Source: Arenibacter hampyeongensis
GTDB taxonomy: Bacteria > Bacteroidota > Bacteroidia > Flavobacteriales > Flavobacteriaceae
DNA: 64,000 nucleotides
NCBI RefSeq assembly: GCF_002909255.1
Contig: NZ_PIOB01000001.1
Location: 372,001 to 436,000 of the forward strand
Reading direction: 5' to 3'
The stretch's first letter is position 1; every line of letters starts with the position of its first letter. The notes under the pieces were generated by a model that did no database searches, was not told the origin of the DNA, and was given only the letters and a program-made list of their open reading frames with translations. The position numbers and the translations under genes were made by a program. Shown here one piece after another: positions 22,970 through 31,466 of this stretch.

Positions 22970-23624
22970 TAACACTTTTATTTTTGGAAAATTACGAATT
23001 ATAATCCATTGTCTTTAAATTCCCATTTTAAGTTTCCATCTTCTTTAATTAATATTGTTATCAACATCTATTATATATATATGTTTTCTTTTTTCTTAAA
23101 TTTAAAATAAAATGGTGATTATAATGGTCTGTTTATAGTGGATATAAAAAAGCAGTGATTAATTTGCTTTGAACCATTAAATAAGTTTATTGACAATTTA
23201 TACAGTAAGTAATTATTATAAATCAATGACTTAAATGGGTTATTAATATTTGTTGACAACCTATATCAACATAAAATTATTGAAAAGTTAATGTAATGGG
23301 AATGTTAATTACTTCGATTAATTATTTAATATCTTTCTATTAGATTCTAAGAAGTAAATTATTCATTTAGGATAACATTTTGTAAAGCAAAATTAAAGCG
23401 GATAATAAAAATTTAATATTTACTTTTTATAAGTAGTTTGTTAACAATAAGCCATTGTTACTAAACGACTAAATAACAACGGTTTTCTTTATTATTATAA
23501 TTTATGTTGTTAATAACCTGGTTTCTGTGGTGAAACCATAGGTATTTGTACATTTGTGTGTATAGGAGTACGTATTTAATAAAATTATTATTTTACTTTA
23601 TTCATTAATAACTAACCTAAAACA
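22970..23624. other. Very A+T-rich divergent intergenic region between rnr and rpiB
   Basis: About 650 bases without a convincing gene. It is dominated by A/T runs and carries several short palindromic or DnaA-box-like strings: TTATCAACA at 23058-23066, TGTTGACAA near 23251, ATATCAACA near 23263, TTGTTAACAA near 23438, and TGTTGTTAATAA near 23505. The only promoter-like element I could place is the one before rpiB. Its role may simply be the two divergent promoters. Confidence 0.6.
23549..23556 (+). promoter_or_regulatory. Candidate promoter -7 element for rpiB
   Basis: TACATTTG matches TAnnTTTG. It would give a 5' leader of roughly 60 bases before the rpiB ATG at 23625. No clear TTTG lies at the expected distance upstream, so this is a half-site call. 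Confidence 0.4.
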
Positions 23625-24056
23625 ATGAAAATAGCAATTGGTAATGATCATGCTGGAACAGAGTATAAGCTTGCAATAATTGGGTTACTAAAATCTATGG
23701 GTGTTGAAGTAGTAAACCATGGTACCGATGGTACTGATAGTGTTGATTATGCCGATTTTGTACATCCTGTGGCCAATGAAGTGGAGCAAGGAAATGTAGA
23801 TTTGGGAATTATAATATGTGGAAGTGGCAACGGAGTTTCCATGACGGCGAACAAACATCAGAAAATTAGGGCGGCATTATGTTGGACCACCGAGATTGTA
23901 CAGTTGGCCAAAGAACATAACGATGCAAATATATTAAGCTTGCCTGCCAGATTTATTTCCTTGCCACAGGCGTTGGAAATGGTTAAAACATTTTTGAATA
24001 CCTCCTTTGAAGGTGGTCGTCATGAAAGAAGAATAGAGAAGATACCCTGTAAGTAA
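23625..24056 (+). CDS. rpiB: Ribose-5-phosphate isomerase B
   Basis: 143 residues, the normal RpiB length. The enzyme interconverts ribose 5-phosphate and ribulose 5-phosphate in the pentose phosphate pathway. The N-terminus KIAIGNDHAG carries the conserved Asp-His; the active-site Cys is Cys65 in IIICGSGNGVSM; the C-terminal arginine-rich tail (GGRHERRIEKI) binds phosphate in the family. It is followed after about 30 bases by the ElaA-like acetyltransferase on the same strand, likely one transcript. Confidence 0.95.
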   Translation: MKIAIGNDHAGTEYKLAIIGLLKSMGVEVVNHGTDGTDSVDYADFVHPVANEVEQGNVDLGIIICGSGNGVSMTANKHQKIRAALCWTTEIVQLAKEHNDANILSLPARFISLPQALEMVKTFLNTSFEGGRHERRIEKIPCK

Positions 24057-24086
24057 AGAATTGGCATTATAATATTGTACTTATTA

Positions 24087-24527
24087 ATGAAGTTAGAAAT
24101 AAAAAAGTTTCATGAACTTGGGGTACAGGAACTATATGATATTTTACAGTTACGAAGTGAAGTATTTGTATTGGAACAGGACTGTGTATACCAGGATCTG
24201 GACGGAAAAGATGAACATGCCCTTCATGTAATAGGGTATAAAAATAGAAAAGTTGTAGCTTATACCCGAGTTTTTAAGGCTGGTGACTATTTTAAAGAAG
24301 CAAGTATAGGTAGGGTAGTTGTAAGAAAATCTGAACGTCAGTTTGGGTTTGGACTGCAAATTATGCAAGCTTCAATTGCTGTTATAGAACAAAATTTTGG
24401 GCCTACTCCTATACATATTTCTGCTCAAAAATATTTAACCAAATTCTATTCTTCGCTTGGTTTTAAGAAAATTGGTGAGGAATATTTGGAGGACGGCATA
24501 CCCCATCTTGCAATGTTAAAGGAGTAG
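24087..24527 (+). CDS. ElaA-like GNAT N-acetyltransferase
   Basis: 146 residues from ATG 24087; a TTG at 24075 is in frame but less likely. GNAT enzymes move an acetyl group from acetyl-CoA to an amine. The protein has the ElaA signature LRSEVFVLEQDCVYQDLDG near the N-terminus, and the acetyl-CoA-binding region IGRVVVRKSERQFGFG with a Q/R-x-x-G-x-G/A-like loop. The substrate of ElaA-type proteins is not known. A strong bidirectional terminator follows. Confidence 0.85.
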   Translation: MKLEIKKFHELGVQELYDILQLRSEVFVLEQDCVYQDLDGKDEHALHVIGYKNRKVVAYTRVFKAGDYFKEASIGRVVVRKSERQFGFGLQIMQASIAVIEQNFGPTPIHISAQKYLTKFYSSLGFKKIGEEYLEDGIPHLAMLKE

Positions 24528-24574
24528 TTTCATTTAATCCTCTTTCTTACCTTATTTCGATTCAGTCCATAAAA

Positions 24575-24596
24575 AAGAGCTGAAATTTCAGCTCTT
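24575..24596. terminator. Bidirectional terminator between convergent genes
   Basis: A perfect 22-base palindrome: AAGAGCTGAAA followed by its exact reverse complement, preceded by an A run and followed by T-containing sequence. It lies between the end of the acetyltransferase gene (24527) and the end of the opposing gene (24623), as expected for a shared terminator. Confidence 0.75.
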
Positions 24597-24622
24597 ATGA
24601 AATATAGTCTAGCTATGTCAAA

Positions 24623-24997
24623 TTAAATTTTAATGGGTGTTTTGTCGCTCAAATTTATATCCTCCAACATACTGTCCGTAAATTTATAGTGTCCTTTTGT
24701 GGTTATAATTTTAAAGCGATTGGAATTCATTCTGCTTAGCGTATCCAAAAACAACCATTTGGATTTTAGCAATAGGGGTCGATCAGATTTCAAACTGATT
24801 TCAAAATAATACTTTTTACCATTTTTTAAAGCCACAATATCCGGGGTAATTTTGGTGTCACTTCCTTTTTTTAAATAGGATTTTGGACAATCATAACCTT
24901 CTAAATCCGCCTTGATTTTTTCAAAACCGTGCGCTTCCAAATGGGTAATGGACTTCTTAATGAACTCCTGGTTTGCTGACTTTTCAATTTTTATCAT
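24623..24997 (-). CDS. Small hypothetical protein with a possible PD-(D/E)XK-like nuclease core
   Basis: 124 residues, no signal peptide, basic. I do not recognise a named family. The pattern TPDIVAL (Asp53) followed by KKYYFEISLK (Glu66, Lys70) resembles the strand-turn-strand core of PD-(D/E)XK nucleases, where Asp and Glu/x/Lys bind metal; here the spacing is E-x-x-x-K, not the strict E-x-K, so activity is uncertain. The C-terminal part (NRFKIITTKGHYKF) looks like the following strand-helix unit. It lies 153 bases downstream of the cytosine methyltransferase on the same strand, which raises but does not prove a restriction or DNA-related link. Confidence 0.6.
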   Translation of the reverse strand: MIKIEKSANQEFIKKSITHLEAHGFEKIKADLEGYDCPKSYLKKGSDTKITPDIVALKNGKKYYFEISLKSDRPLLLKSKWLFLDTLSRMNSNRFKIITTKGHYKFTDSMLEDINLSDKTPIKI

Positions 24998-25150
24998 AGT
25001 CGTAATTTACGCAAAAAATCGACAAAAAGCAAATAAATACGCTGATTAACAGTTATTTAAGTAGAGTTTAACAAAAAGGTGGTTTGAGACAAATTATAGG
25101 AAAAGGAATACTACAATTGTAGTTTGGAACAATTATTAAATTGCTGTGGT

Positions 25151-26380
25151 TTACATGTTAATTTTAGTGAAGAGGGTTTCTCCAATTTGCTCCACAACTC
25201 CTACAACAAGTGCATTTCCCATAAAAAAAGCGCGTTTGGCATCACTTATTCCCTGCAACTTGGTGTGATTGTCCGGAAACATATTTAATCGTTCCAGTTC
25301 CACTGGGGTCAACCTTCTTAATCCCTTACGGGTTTGGACTACATGTTTAAATCGTGAGGGACTTCTTCCTCCTTCACCAGTAATTATGGTTCTGGAAGCA
25401 TTGTCAAGATTATCTGGAAACAACATTTTCCCTTCACCATATTGGTATTGAAATCCATTTTTAGCCTGGCGTAATTCTTTTTTTGCACCTTTTAGATACT
25501 CCCATTTGGTTATATCCTCGGGAGCAATTATAAAGTCATCGGTTATTTCTCCATTATGAAGAATATCACCAAGAGTTGTTTTTGGTCCTTTGTAATTGGC
25601 AGTTGTCCTTGTGGTGGTTATAGTTCCATCCATACAGATTCCAGTGTTTTGAAAAGGGGATAACTTCCCTTCCAAATTGAAATTATTGGAAATAGCAACC
25701 AAATCGCCTTCCAAGTTTAAATTTGTTACTTGAGAGGATAATCCATTAATAGCGAAGGATTGGGCAATAGTTCCATTTTTAATAAGCCATGCCAATGGAT
25801 CTAATGATTTAAGGGATTTGTAAATTGCTGTAGATTTATGATAAGCTAAAATAAACACCCTTCGTCTGCGTTGTGGCATTCCATAATCTGCGGCATTTAT
25901 TACGCGCCACTCTACGGCATAGCCCAACTCGTCCAAACTTTTCAACATTACAGCGAAGTCCCTGCCTCTTTGGTTTGAGGGTGATTTTAATAATCGATCT
26001 ACATTTTCTAAAAAAAGGTATTTTGGTTTGTTTTTTTTCTCCTTCAAAATATTATGTATACTCCACCATAGCACCCCTTTTTTTCCAATTAGACCTTTGG
26101 AATTCTTTAGTGAGGTGGCCACGGAATAGTCCTGGCAGGGAAATCCGCCTACCAAAATGTCGTGATCTGGGATTTCTGTGACAGGAACCTCGGAAATATC
26201 TTTATTGGAGTGGTTCTCCTTACCAAAGTTATGTTCATATACCAAAGAGGCGTGTTGGATTTTGGTAGAGGGCTCCCATTGATTGGACCAAATTATATCG
26301 AAGTTTTTGGTTCTTTCCAATCCCAATCTAAAGCCACCAACCCCGGCAAATAATTCTATGGTTTTTAATTTTTTCGTCAT
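25151..26380 (-). CDS. DNA (cytosine-5-)-methyltransferase
   Basis: 409 residues. The enzyme flips out cytosine in a specific DNA site and methylates C5 using S-adenosylmethionine. Ordered motifs are intact: motif I ELFAGVGGFRLGLE (residues ~9-22), motif IV with the catalytic Cys GGFPCQDYSVA (~80-90), motif VI LENVDRLL, motif VIII QRRRRVFILAY, and motif X GNALVVGVVEQIG near the C-terminus. The target-recognition region lies at about 190-340; its DNA site cannot be read by eye. No typical type II restriction gene adjoins; the small gene downstream is the only candidate partner. It may be a solitary methyltransferase. Confidence 0.94.
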   Translation of the reverse strand: MTKKLKTIELFAGVGGFRLGLERTKNFDIIWSNQWEPSTKIQHASLVYEHNFGKENHSNKDISEVPVTEIPDHDILVGGFPCQDYSVATSLKNSKGLIGKKGVLWWSIHNILKEKKNKPKYLFLENVDRLLKSPSNQRGRDFAVMLKSLDELGYAVEWRVINAADYGMPQRRRRVFILAYHKSTAIYKSLKSLDPLAWLIKNGTIAQSFAINGLSSQVTNLNLEGDLVAISNNFNLEGKLSPFQNTGICMDGTITTTRTTANYKGPKTTLGDILHNGEITDDFIIAPEDITKWEYLKGAKKELRQAKNGFQYQYGEGKMLFPDNLDNASRTIITGEGGRSPSRFKHVVQTRKGLRRLTPVELERLNMFPDNHTKLQGISDAKRAFFMGNALVVGVVEQIGETLFTKINM

Positions 26381-26508
26381 TCCAGTGTCTAAAATTAGAC
26401 AAAAAATAAGTCATAAATTTAATTTTAGGAATTGTAGTACCCCACAATCCTTAAATTTTTATAATTTTCCAGATTCCGAAATAATTTTAGTTTCACAACC
26501 CTAAAATA

Positions 26509-27717
26509 ATGTACATGAATCGCTGCCAAAGGGGAATATTTTTTCTATTGATTTCAGGAGTTTTATTATTCCTTTCCTGTGAGCCCAAAGTTGACCAAGG
26601 AGAGCTTGTTATTAATACCTTGTTGGAAGATATTAAACAGGAATTTGCTCCGGACAAAAGGGTGGCCCTTTTTAAGGTTGAAATTGTTAAAAGTGGAAAT
26701 GAAAACATATTGAAGGGGGAGTCCAATCTGCCAGAGGCTGTTGCTACATTTAAAGAAAAGCTTATAGATAATAAAATAAACTTCATAGATAGTATTCAAT
26801 TATTGCCTGCAACCAATTTAGAGGGGCCTACCCAAGGATTAATCACCATATCCGTGGCCAATTTACGGGCTAAGCCAGCACATTCGTCAGAATTGGTGAC
26901 CCAGGCCACTTTGGGAACACCCGTAAAGATATTGAAGGAGGAGGATGCCTGGTATTTGATTCAAACCCCGGATAAATATTTGTCATGGGTAGACGGGGGA
27001 GGAATAGAGGCACTTTCCAGTGAGAGGTATACAGCCTGGAAATCCACCCCAAAGGTTATTTACACCAACACAATAGGACATTCCTATTCAGAGCCGGAAA
27101 AGGATACACAAGTGGTTTCGGATATGGTGGCTGGAGGCGTATTGGAGCGTATTGGGGAAGAAGGGGAGTTTTATTTTGTTGCTTATCCAGACGGCAGAAA
27201 AGCTTATATTTCTAAAATTGAAGCTATGGACTATGATACTTGGTTGGCCGATTTGGACCCCAATCAGGAATCTTTGGTGCAAACTTCCAAAACCTTAATG
27301 GGTGTACCGTATTTATGGGGAGGTACTTCTACCAAAGGAGTAGACTGTAGTGGATTCACAAAAACAATATATTTTTTAAACGGTATTGTTTTACCTAGGG
27401 ATGCCTCGCAACAAATACACACCGGTAAACAGGTGGATACTGAGAGGGATTTTGATAAGTTGGTTCCCGGCGATTTATTGTTTTTTGGCAAACCGGCAAC
27501 AGATAAGACCAAGGAACGTGTAATCCATGTGGGTATGTGGATAGGGAACAATGAATTTATCCACTCCGCCGGAAGGGTGCATATTAGCAGTATGGACAAA
27601 AATGCCCCTAATTATGACGAGTATAATTTAAATAGATATTTGCGTACCAATCGTTATCTGGAGGAATCCAAAGACGGATTAATTGAGCTGTCCAAAACCC
27701 CTGTTTTTAAGGACTAA
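26509..27717 (+). CDS. NlpC/P60-family lipoprotein with SH3-like domain
   Basis: 402 residues from ATG 26509 (another Met two codons later). A hydrophobic leader ends in a lipobox, LLFLSC (Cys24), so it is likely an outer-membrane or periplasmic lipoprotein. Residues ~110-185 form a bacterial SH3-like domain (ISVANLRAKPAHSSELV), with a second SH3-like stretch to ~255. Residues ~262-385 are the NlpC/P60 peptidase with the expected triad Cys280 (KGVDCSGFTK), His340 (VIHVGMWIG) and His352 (FIHSAGRV). Such enzymes cut cell-wall peptides, usually between D-Glu and the diamino acid. It runs convergently into the SMP-30 gene with only 7 bases between stops. Confidence 0.92.
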   Translation: MYMNRCQRGIFFLLISGVLLFLSCEPKVDQGELVINTLLEDIKQEFAPDKRVALFKVEIVKSGNENILKGESNLPEAVATFKEKLIDNKINFIDSIQLLPATNLEGPTQGLITISVANLRAKPAHSSELVTQATLGTPVKILKEEDAWYLIQTPDKYLSWVDGGGIEALSSERYTAWKSTPKVIYTNTIGHSYSEPEKDTQVVSDMVAGGVLERIGEEGEFYFVAYPDGRKAYISKIEAMDYDTWLADLDPNQESLVQTSKTLMGVPYLWGGTSTKGVDCSGFTKTIYFLNGIVLPRDASQQIHTGKQVDTERDFDKLVPGDLLFFGKPATDKTKERVIHVGMWIGNNEFIHSAGRVHISSMDKNAPNYDEYNLNRYLRTNRYLEESKDGLIELSKTPVFKD

Positions 27718-27724
27718 GCCCAGA

Positions 27725-28759
27725 TTATTTTAAGTTTACCGCCAAAATATAGTCATCGGCTGTTATGTAGAGTCTTTTTTCGTCCGCATCAAAAGCGCAA
27801 TTTGCGGTGGCCTGTCCCGTGTGGATTCTTGCCAAAGCTTTCCCCATGGGATCAAAGACCCAAATACCGCCCGGGCCAGTAGCAAATATGAATCCCCTAC
27901 TATTTATTTTTAACCCGTCCGGCAATCCCTGTTCCCCTATTTCTCCTATAAGATGGGTTACGTCATGGAAAAGTTTTTTATCGCTTACTTTTCCTGGTGC
28001 TATAATGTTATATTGGTACCAAGCAGCATGTTCCTCGTCAGAATTTGCAACATATAGTGTGTTGCCATCGCCAGATATTCCAATTCCGTTAGGTCGGGAA
28101 AGGGAGTCCAATAACATTAATTCCCCCGACGACAGCAGGCAATAAATTCCTTGAAATTTTAACTCTTTGGCTGGATCATTCATTCTTTTTGGTAAGCCAT
28201 AAGGGGGATCGGTAAAATAAAGGTTGCCCTTATTATCAAATGTTCCGTCATTTGGACTATTCAATTTTTTGCCCAAATAAGTAGAAACCAAGGCAGTAAA
28301 GTCAGACTTGGGCGATTTTATGGGTGCATTCATTTTGGCCACCTGACGGTTACCGTGTTGCATAAGCACTAAATCACCGTCCTTATTAAGCATTAAACCA
28401 TTGGAGCCCGGTTCTTCCCCCGTGAAGCTGGTTCCCGAAAATCCTGAGGGATGCAGGTAGGTAACTGTATCATTGTTAATGGGGTCTAGCTTATAGACCT
28501 TATTATTTGGGATGTCCGAAAACAACAAATAGTTGCCCTCTTTAATCCAAAGTGGTCCTTCGGTCCAGGCAAAGCCGCTGGCAAGTACCTCAATTTTCGA
28601 TTTTGGGTCAATGATTTGCAGCGCTTGGTCGTCAAGTATTTCTATTGAAAATGATGAAGAAATATCTTCAGCGGGCATTGATTTTTTACTCACTTCTTTG
28701 CAAGACCCCAATAGGAGTACTGAGCCTATGATAGCACATGTTGTCTTATTCATTTTCAT
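27725..28759 (-). CDS. SMP-30/gluconolactonase-type lactonase, lipoprotein
   Basis: 344 residues. The N-terminus ends in LLGSC, a lipobox, so the enzyme likely acts in the periplasm or on the outer membrane. The SGL six-bladed propeller is clear: FAWTEGPLWI (metal-binding Glu), NSPNDGTFDNKGNLYFTD (Asn/Asp ligands), PNGIGISGDGNTLYVANSD and PDGLKINSRGFIFATGPGG. Family members hydrolyse aldono-lactones such as gluconolactone. It is the last gene of the minus-strand sugar-acid cluster and starts 1 base after the stop of the GntP permease gene, so they are surely co-transcribed; the likely substrate is the lactone made by the PQQ dehydrogenase. Confidence 0.9.
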   Translation of the reverse strand: MKMNKTTCAIIGSVLLLGSCKEVSKKSMPAEDISSSFSIEILDDQALQIIDPKSKIEVLASGFAWTEGPLWIKEGNYLLFSDIPNNKVYKLDPINNDTVTYLHPSGFSGTSFTGEEPGSNGLMLNKDGDLVLMQHGNRQVAKMNAPIKSPKSDFTALVSTYLGKKLNSPNDGTFDNKGNLYFTDPPYGLPKRMNDPAKELKFQGIYCLLSSGELMLLDSLSRPNGIGISGDGNTLYVANSDEEHAAWYQYNIIAPGKVSDKKLFHDVTHLIGEIGEQGLPDGLKINSRGFIFATGPGGIWVFDPMGKALARIHTGQATANCAFDADEKRLYITADDYILAVNLK

Positions 28760-28760
28760 T

Positions 28761-30083
28761 TTAGGTCATTATTTTAACGATTATAGTGATAACGGTCATG
28801 GCAGTGACACCTAATACAAAAGTTCCGGCAGATTGAATCTGATAGCCTTGTTTTACATTCATTCCTGTAAGTTGGGTAAGGACCCAAAAGAAACTGTCAT
28901 TTACATGTGATACCACTGAAGCTCCGGCACCTATTGCCAAAACGGTCATGGTAGCCATAAAAGGCTCGTCAAGGCCCAATGCGGGCATTAAAGGGGCTAT
29001 TATGGAGGCGGTGGTTACCAAGGCCACAGTTGAGGATCCCTGGGTAGTCTTAAGACAGGCGGCCAACAGAAAAGGCAGGAACAAACCTAACTCCATACCG
29101 GTAAATTCTGAGGTAATGGTATCGGCAATGCCTGAATTTTGCAACATCTTTCCAAAAATACCACCGGCACCGGTAATAAAAATAATGGGAGCGGCCTCCC
29201 TCAATGATTCTCCAAACCAGCCTGTGGAGGAGAAAATCTTTTCATCCAACTTCTTAGGCAATACCAAAGACAATAACACTCCTACCAAAAGAGCAATCAC
29301 AGGAGTACCTAGGAATGATATAATTGTTTTAAATATTGAAGGTTGAAAAGTGAATTCCGGATAATCCATGACCGACTTAAAGATGATTAGCAATATCGGA
29401 ATTACAATGGCCAATAGGGATTTCCAAAGGGCCGGTTGTTCCTGTTTGGTAGTTACGGCCTCGAGGATTATAGGAACATGAATTCTGGATGCTAACTTGG
29501 TAGCAAAGAAATAACAGGCAATTAAGGAAATACTGCTGATCAGCAAGCCCCAAATCATAACACTGCCCAAATCCGCCCCCAAAATACCAGCAGCGGCAAT
29601 AGGTCCGGGGGTAGGTGGCACCATGGTATGCGAAGCGGTTAAACCCAATGCCAGGGCCGCGGTGGTACCCGCAAATGAAACCCCGGCCTTATGGGAAAGG
29701 ACTTTGTTCAAGGGGTTCATGATGAGCAGGGCACTATCTGCAAATACAGGAATTGAAAGGATATACCCAGTAAGCAGCATGGCCAAATGAATGGATTTGG
29801 CCCCAATAACCTTTAAAATTTTAGAGGCTATGACAAATGCTCCGCCCGATTTTTCCAAGACTTTACCAATGGTAACTCCGAACAATATAATGAGTCCTAT
29901 TTTGCCCATTATATCACCAAATCCGTTATTGATGGAATTGATTATGGCTTCAATATCCATTCCTGTCATAAACCCGTAAGCGATGGCCGAGAAAAGGAGC
30001 ACAAAAAAGGGATGTACTTTAAATTTGATGATGCCAATGATCAATAAGGCAAGGGATAGTACTAAAGCAATAAGGTAAGTCAT
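28761..30083 (-). CDS. GntP-family gluconate/aldonate:H+ symporter
   Basis: 440 residues, about twelve membrane segments, the usual GntP length. The family imports gluconate and related sugar acids with protons. Typical features are the hydrophobic start LIALVLSLALLIIGIIKFK, the GFGDIMGKIGLIILFG segment, HTMVPPTPGPIAAAGILGAD (conserved Pro-rich loop) and the C-terminal HVNDSFFWVLTQLTGM. Position between galactonate dehydratase (41 bases upstream) and the lactonase (1 base downstream) points to an aldonate, possibly galactonate, as the cargo. Confidence 0.92.
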   Translation of the reverse strand: MTYLIALVLSLALLIIGIIKFKVHPFFVLLFSAIAYGFMTGMDIEAIINSINNGFGDIMGKIGLIILFGVTIGKVLEKSGGAFVIASKILKVIGAKSIHLAMLLTGYILSIPVFADSALLIMNPLNKVLSHKAGVSFAGTTAALALGLTASHTMVPPTPGPIAAAGILGADLGSVMIWGLLISSISLIACYFFATKLASRIHVPIILEAVTTKQEQPALWKSLLAIVIPILLIIFKSVMDYPEFTFQPSIFKTIISFLGTPVIALLVGVLLSLVLPKKLDEKIFSSTGWFGESLREAAPIIFITGAGGIFGKMLQNSGIADTITSEFTGMELGLFLPFLLAACLKTTQGSSTVALVTTASIIAPLMPALGLDEPFMATMTVLAIGAGASVVSHVNDSFFWVLTQLTGMNVKQGYQIQSAGTFVLGVTAMTVITIIVKIMT

Positions 30084-30124
30084 GGTTTTTTGGTTGTTTA
30101 TTGGTGTTAGTCAATTATATATTC

Positions 30125-31285
30125 TTACCATTCGGTAAAGTTTCCATCTTGGCCACGCCATATCGGGTTGGCCCAATTATGACCTATTTTTTGACCTTCC
30201 CTTATTTTTTCTTCATTCATTTCAACGCCTAGTCCTGGTTTTTGAAACAATTCAATATATCCATCCTTGATATCGAATATCTCTGGGTTCAATACATAGT
30301 CCAATAGATCAAAGCCCTGATTGTAATGGATTCCTATACTGTTTTCCTGAATAAAGGCATTGGCGGAGACAAAATCCACATGTAATGCAGAAGCCAATGA
30401 TATAGGCCCTAATGGACAATGGGGAGCCAAAGCTACATCATAGGCTTCGGCCATAGTTGCTATTCTCCTTACCTCTGAAATGCCTCCAGCGTGACTAAGG
30501 TCGGGCTGAATAATGTCCACAACACCTTCTTCCAGAATTTTCTTAAAATCCCAACGGGAAAACATACGCTCTCCTGTGGCAATAGGGATACTGGTGTAAG
30601 GGTAAATATGTTTTAAGGCATCGTTATTTTCGCTTAGGACAGGTTCTTCAATAAACATGGGTTCATATGGGGCCAGCTCATCTATAAGTCGCTTTACCAT
30701 GCCTTTGTGTACACGGCCATGAAAATCCAATCCTATGTCCAAATCGGTTCCAAATTCCTCCCTTAATAATTTAATGTTGTTGGCAACCTGTTTAACATCC
30801 TTTAAGGTGGAAATCCAGTCCATTCCCCCAGTGGCGTTCATTTTTACAGCCTGGAACCCGGTCTTTACCTTTTCATGTGCCTGTTCCAATAACACTTCGG
30901 GATGGTCTCCACCTATCCAGCAGTACATTTTCATTTTATGTCGCACCGCCCCTCCCAATAAATCGTAAACGGGAACTCCTAGAAACTTGCCCTTTATATC
31001 CCAAAGGGCTTGGTCTATACCGGAAAGAGCACTCATTAGAATAGGGCCACCACGGTAAAACCCTCCCCTATAGAGGACTTGCCATATGTCTTCAATATTT
31101 GATGCCGACCTTCCGATGAGGTATTGTTGCAGTTCCATTACGCAGGCGGCTACTGTATCCGCTTTACCTTCCACCACCGGTTCGCCCCAGCCAATAATCC
31201 CTTCTCTTGTGGTTACCTTAACAAAAAGCCATCTTGGCGGGACTTTAAAAAGTTCAATTTTTTCAATAATAAGTTGTTCCTTCAT
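30125..31285 (-). CDS. dgoD: D-galactonate dehydratase (enolase superfamily)
   Basis: 386 residues, close to the usual ~382. The enzyme dehydrates D-galactonate to 2-keto-3-deoxy-D-galactonate. Key segments fit the galactonate dehydratase subgroup: GWGEPVVEGKADTV near the N-terminus, GLDFHGRVHKG (Asp metal ligand and His base on the same strand), FIEEPVLSE and ATGERMFSR (Glu ligands), and APHCPLGPISLA (second His). The barrel and capping domains are complete. It precedes the GntP gene by 41 bases. An activity on a related aldonate cannot be excluded. Confidence 0.9.
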   Translation of the reverse strand: MKEQLIIEKIELFKVPPRWLFVKVTTREGIIGWGEPVVEGKADTVAACVMELQQYLIGRSASNIEDIWQVLYRGGFYRGGPILMSALSGIDQALWDIKGKFLGVPVYDLLGGAVRHKMKMYCWIGGDHPEVLLEQAHEKVKTGFQAVKMNATGGMDWISTLKDVKQVANNIKLLREEFGTDLDIGLDFHGRVHKGMVKRLIDELAPYEPMFIEEPVLSENNDALKHIYPYTSIPIATGERMFSRWDFKKILEEGVVDIIQPDLSHAGGISEVRRIATMAEAYDVALAPHCPLGPISLASALHVDFVSANAFIQENSIGIHYNQGFDLLDYVLNPEIFDIKDGYIELFQKPGLGVEMNEEKIREGQKIGHNWANPIWRGQDGNFTEW

Positions 31286-31466
31286 AATGCTTTTACAATT
31301 TCTTTTATCCCTTGTAGGGTGTTCTAAAAATCGTATTTATTTATAGTGGTTGAAACTATTTCGATACATTCCTTTTCGTAAATCAATGACTTTAAAAGTA
31401 TTAAAGAATTAAATGTAACCAATAGTTATGAATATTTAGAATATTGAAGTTTTTCAACAAATTAAA

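Noticed and set aside
27718..27724. Terminator between the convergent NlpC/P60 and lactonase genes
   Set aside because: Only 7 bases separate the stops and no hairpin with a T tract is visible.
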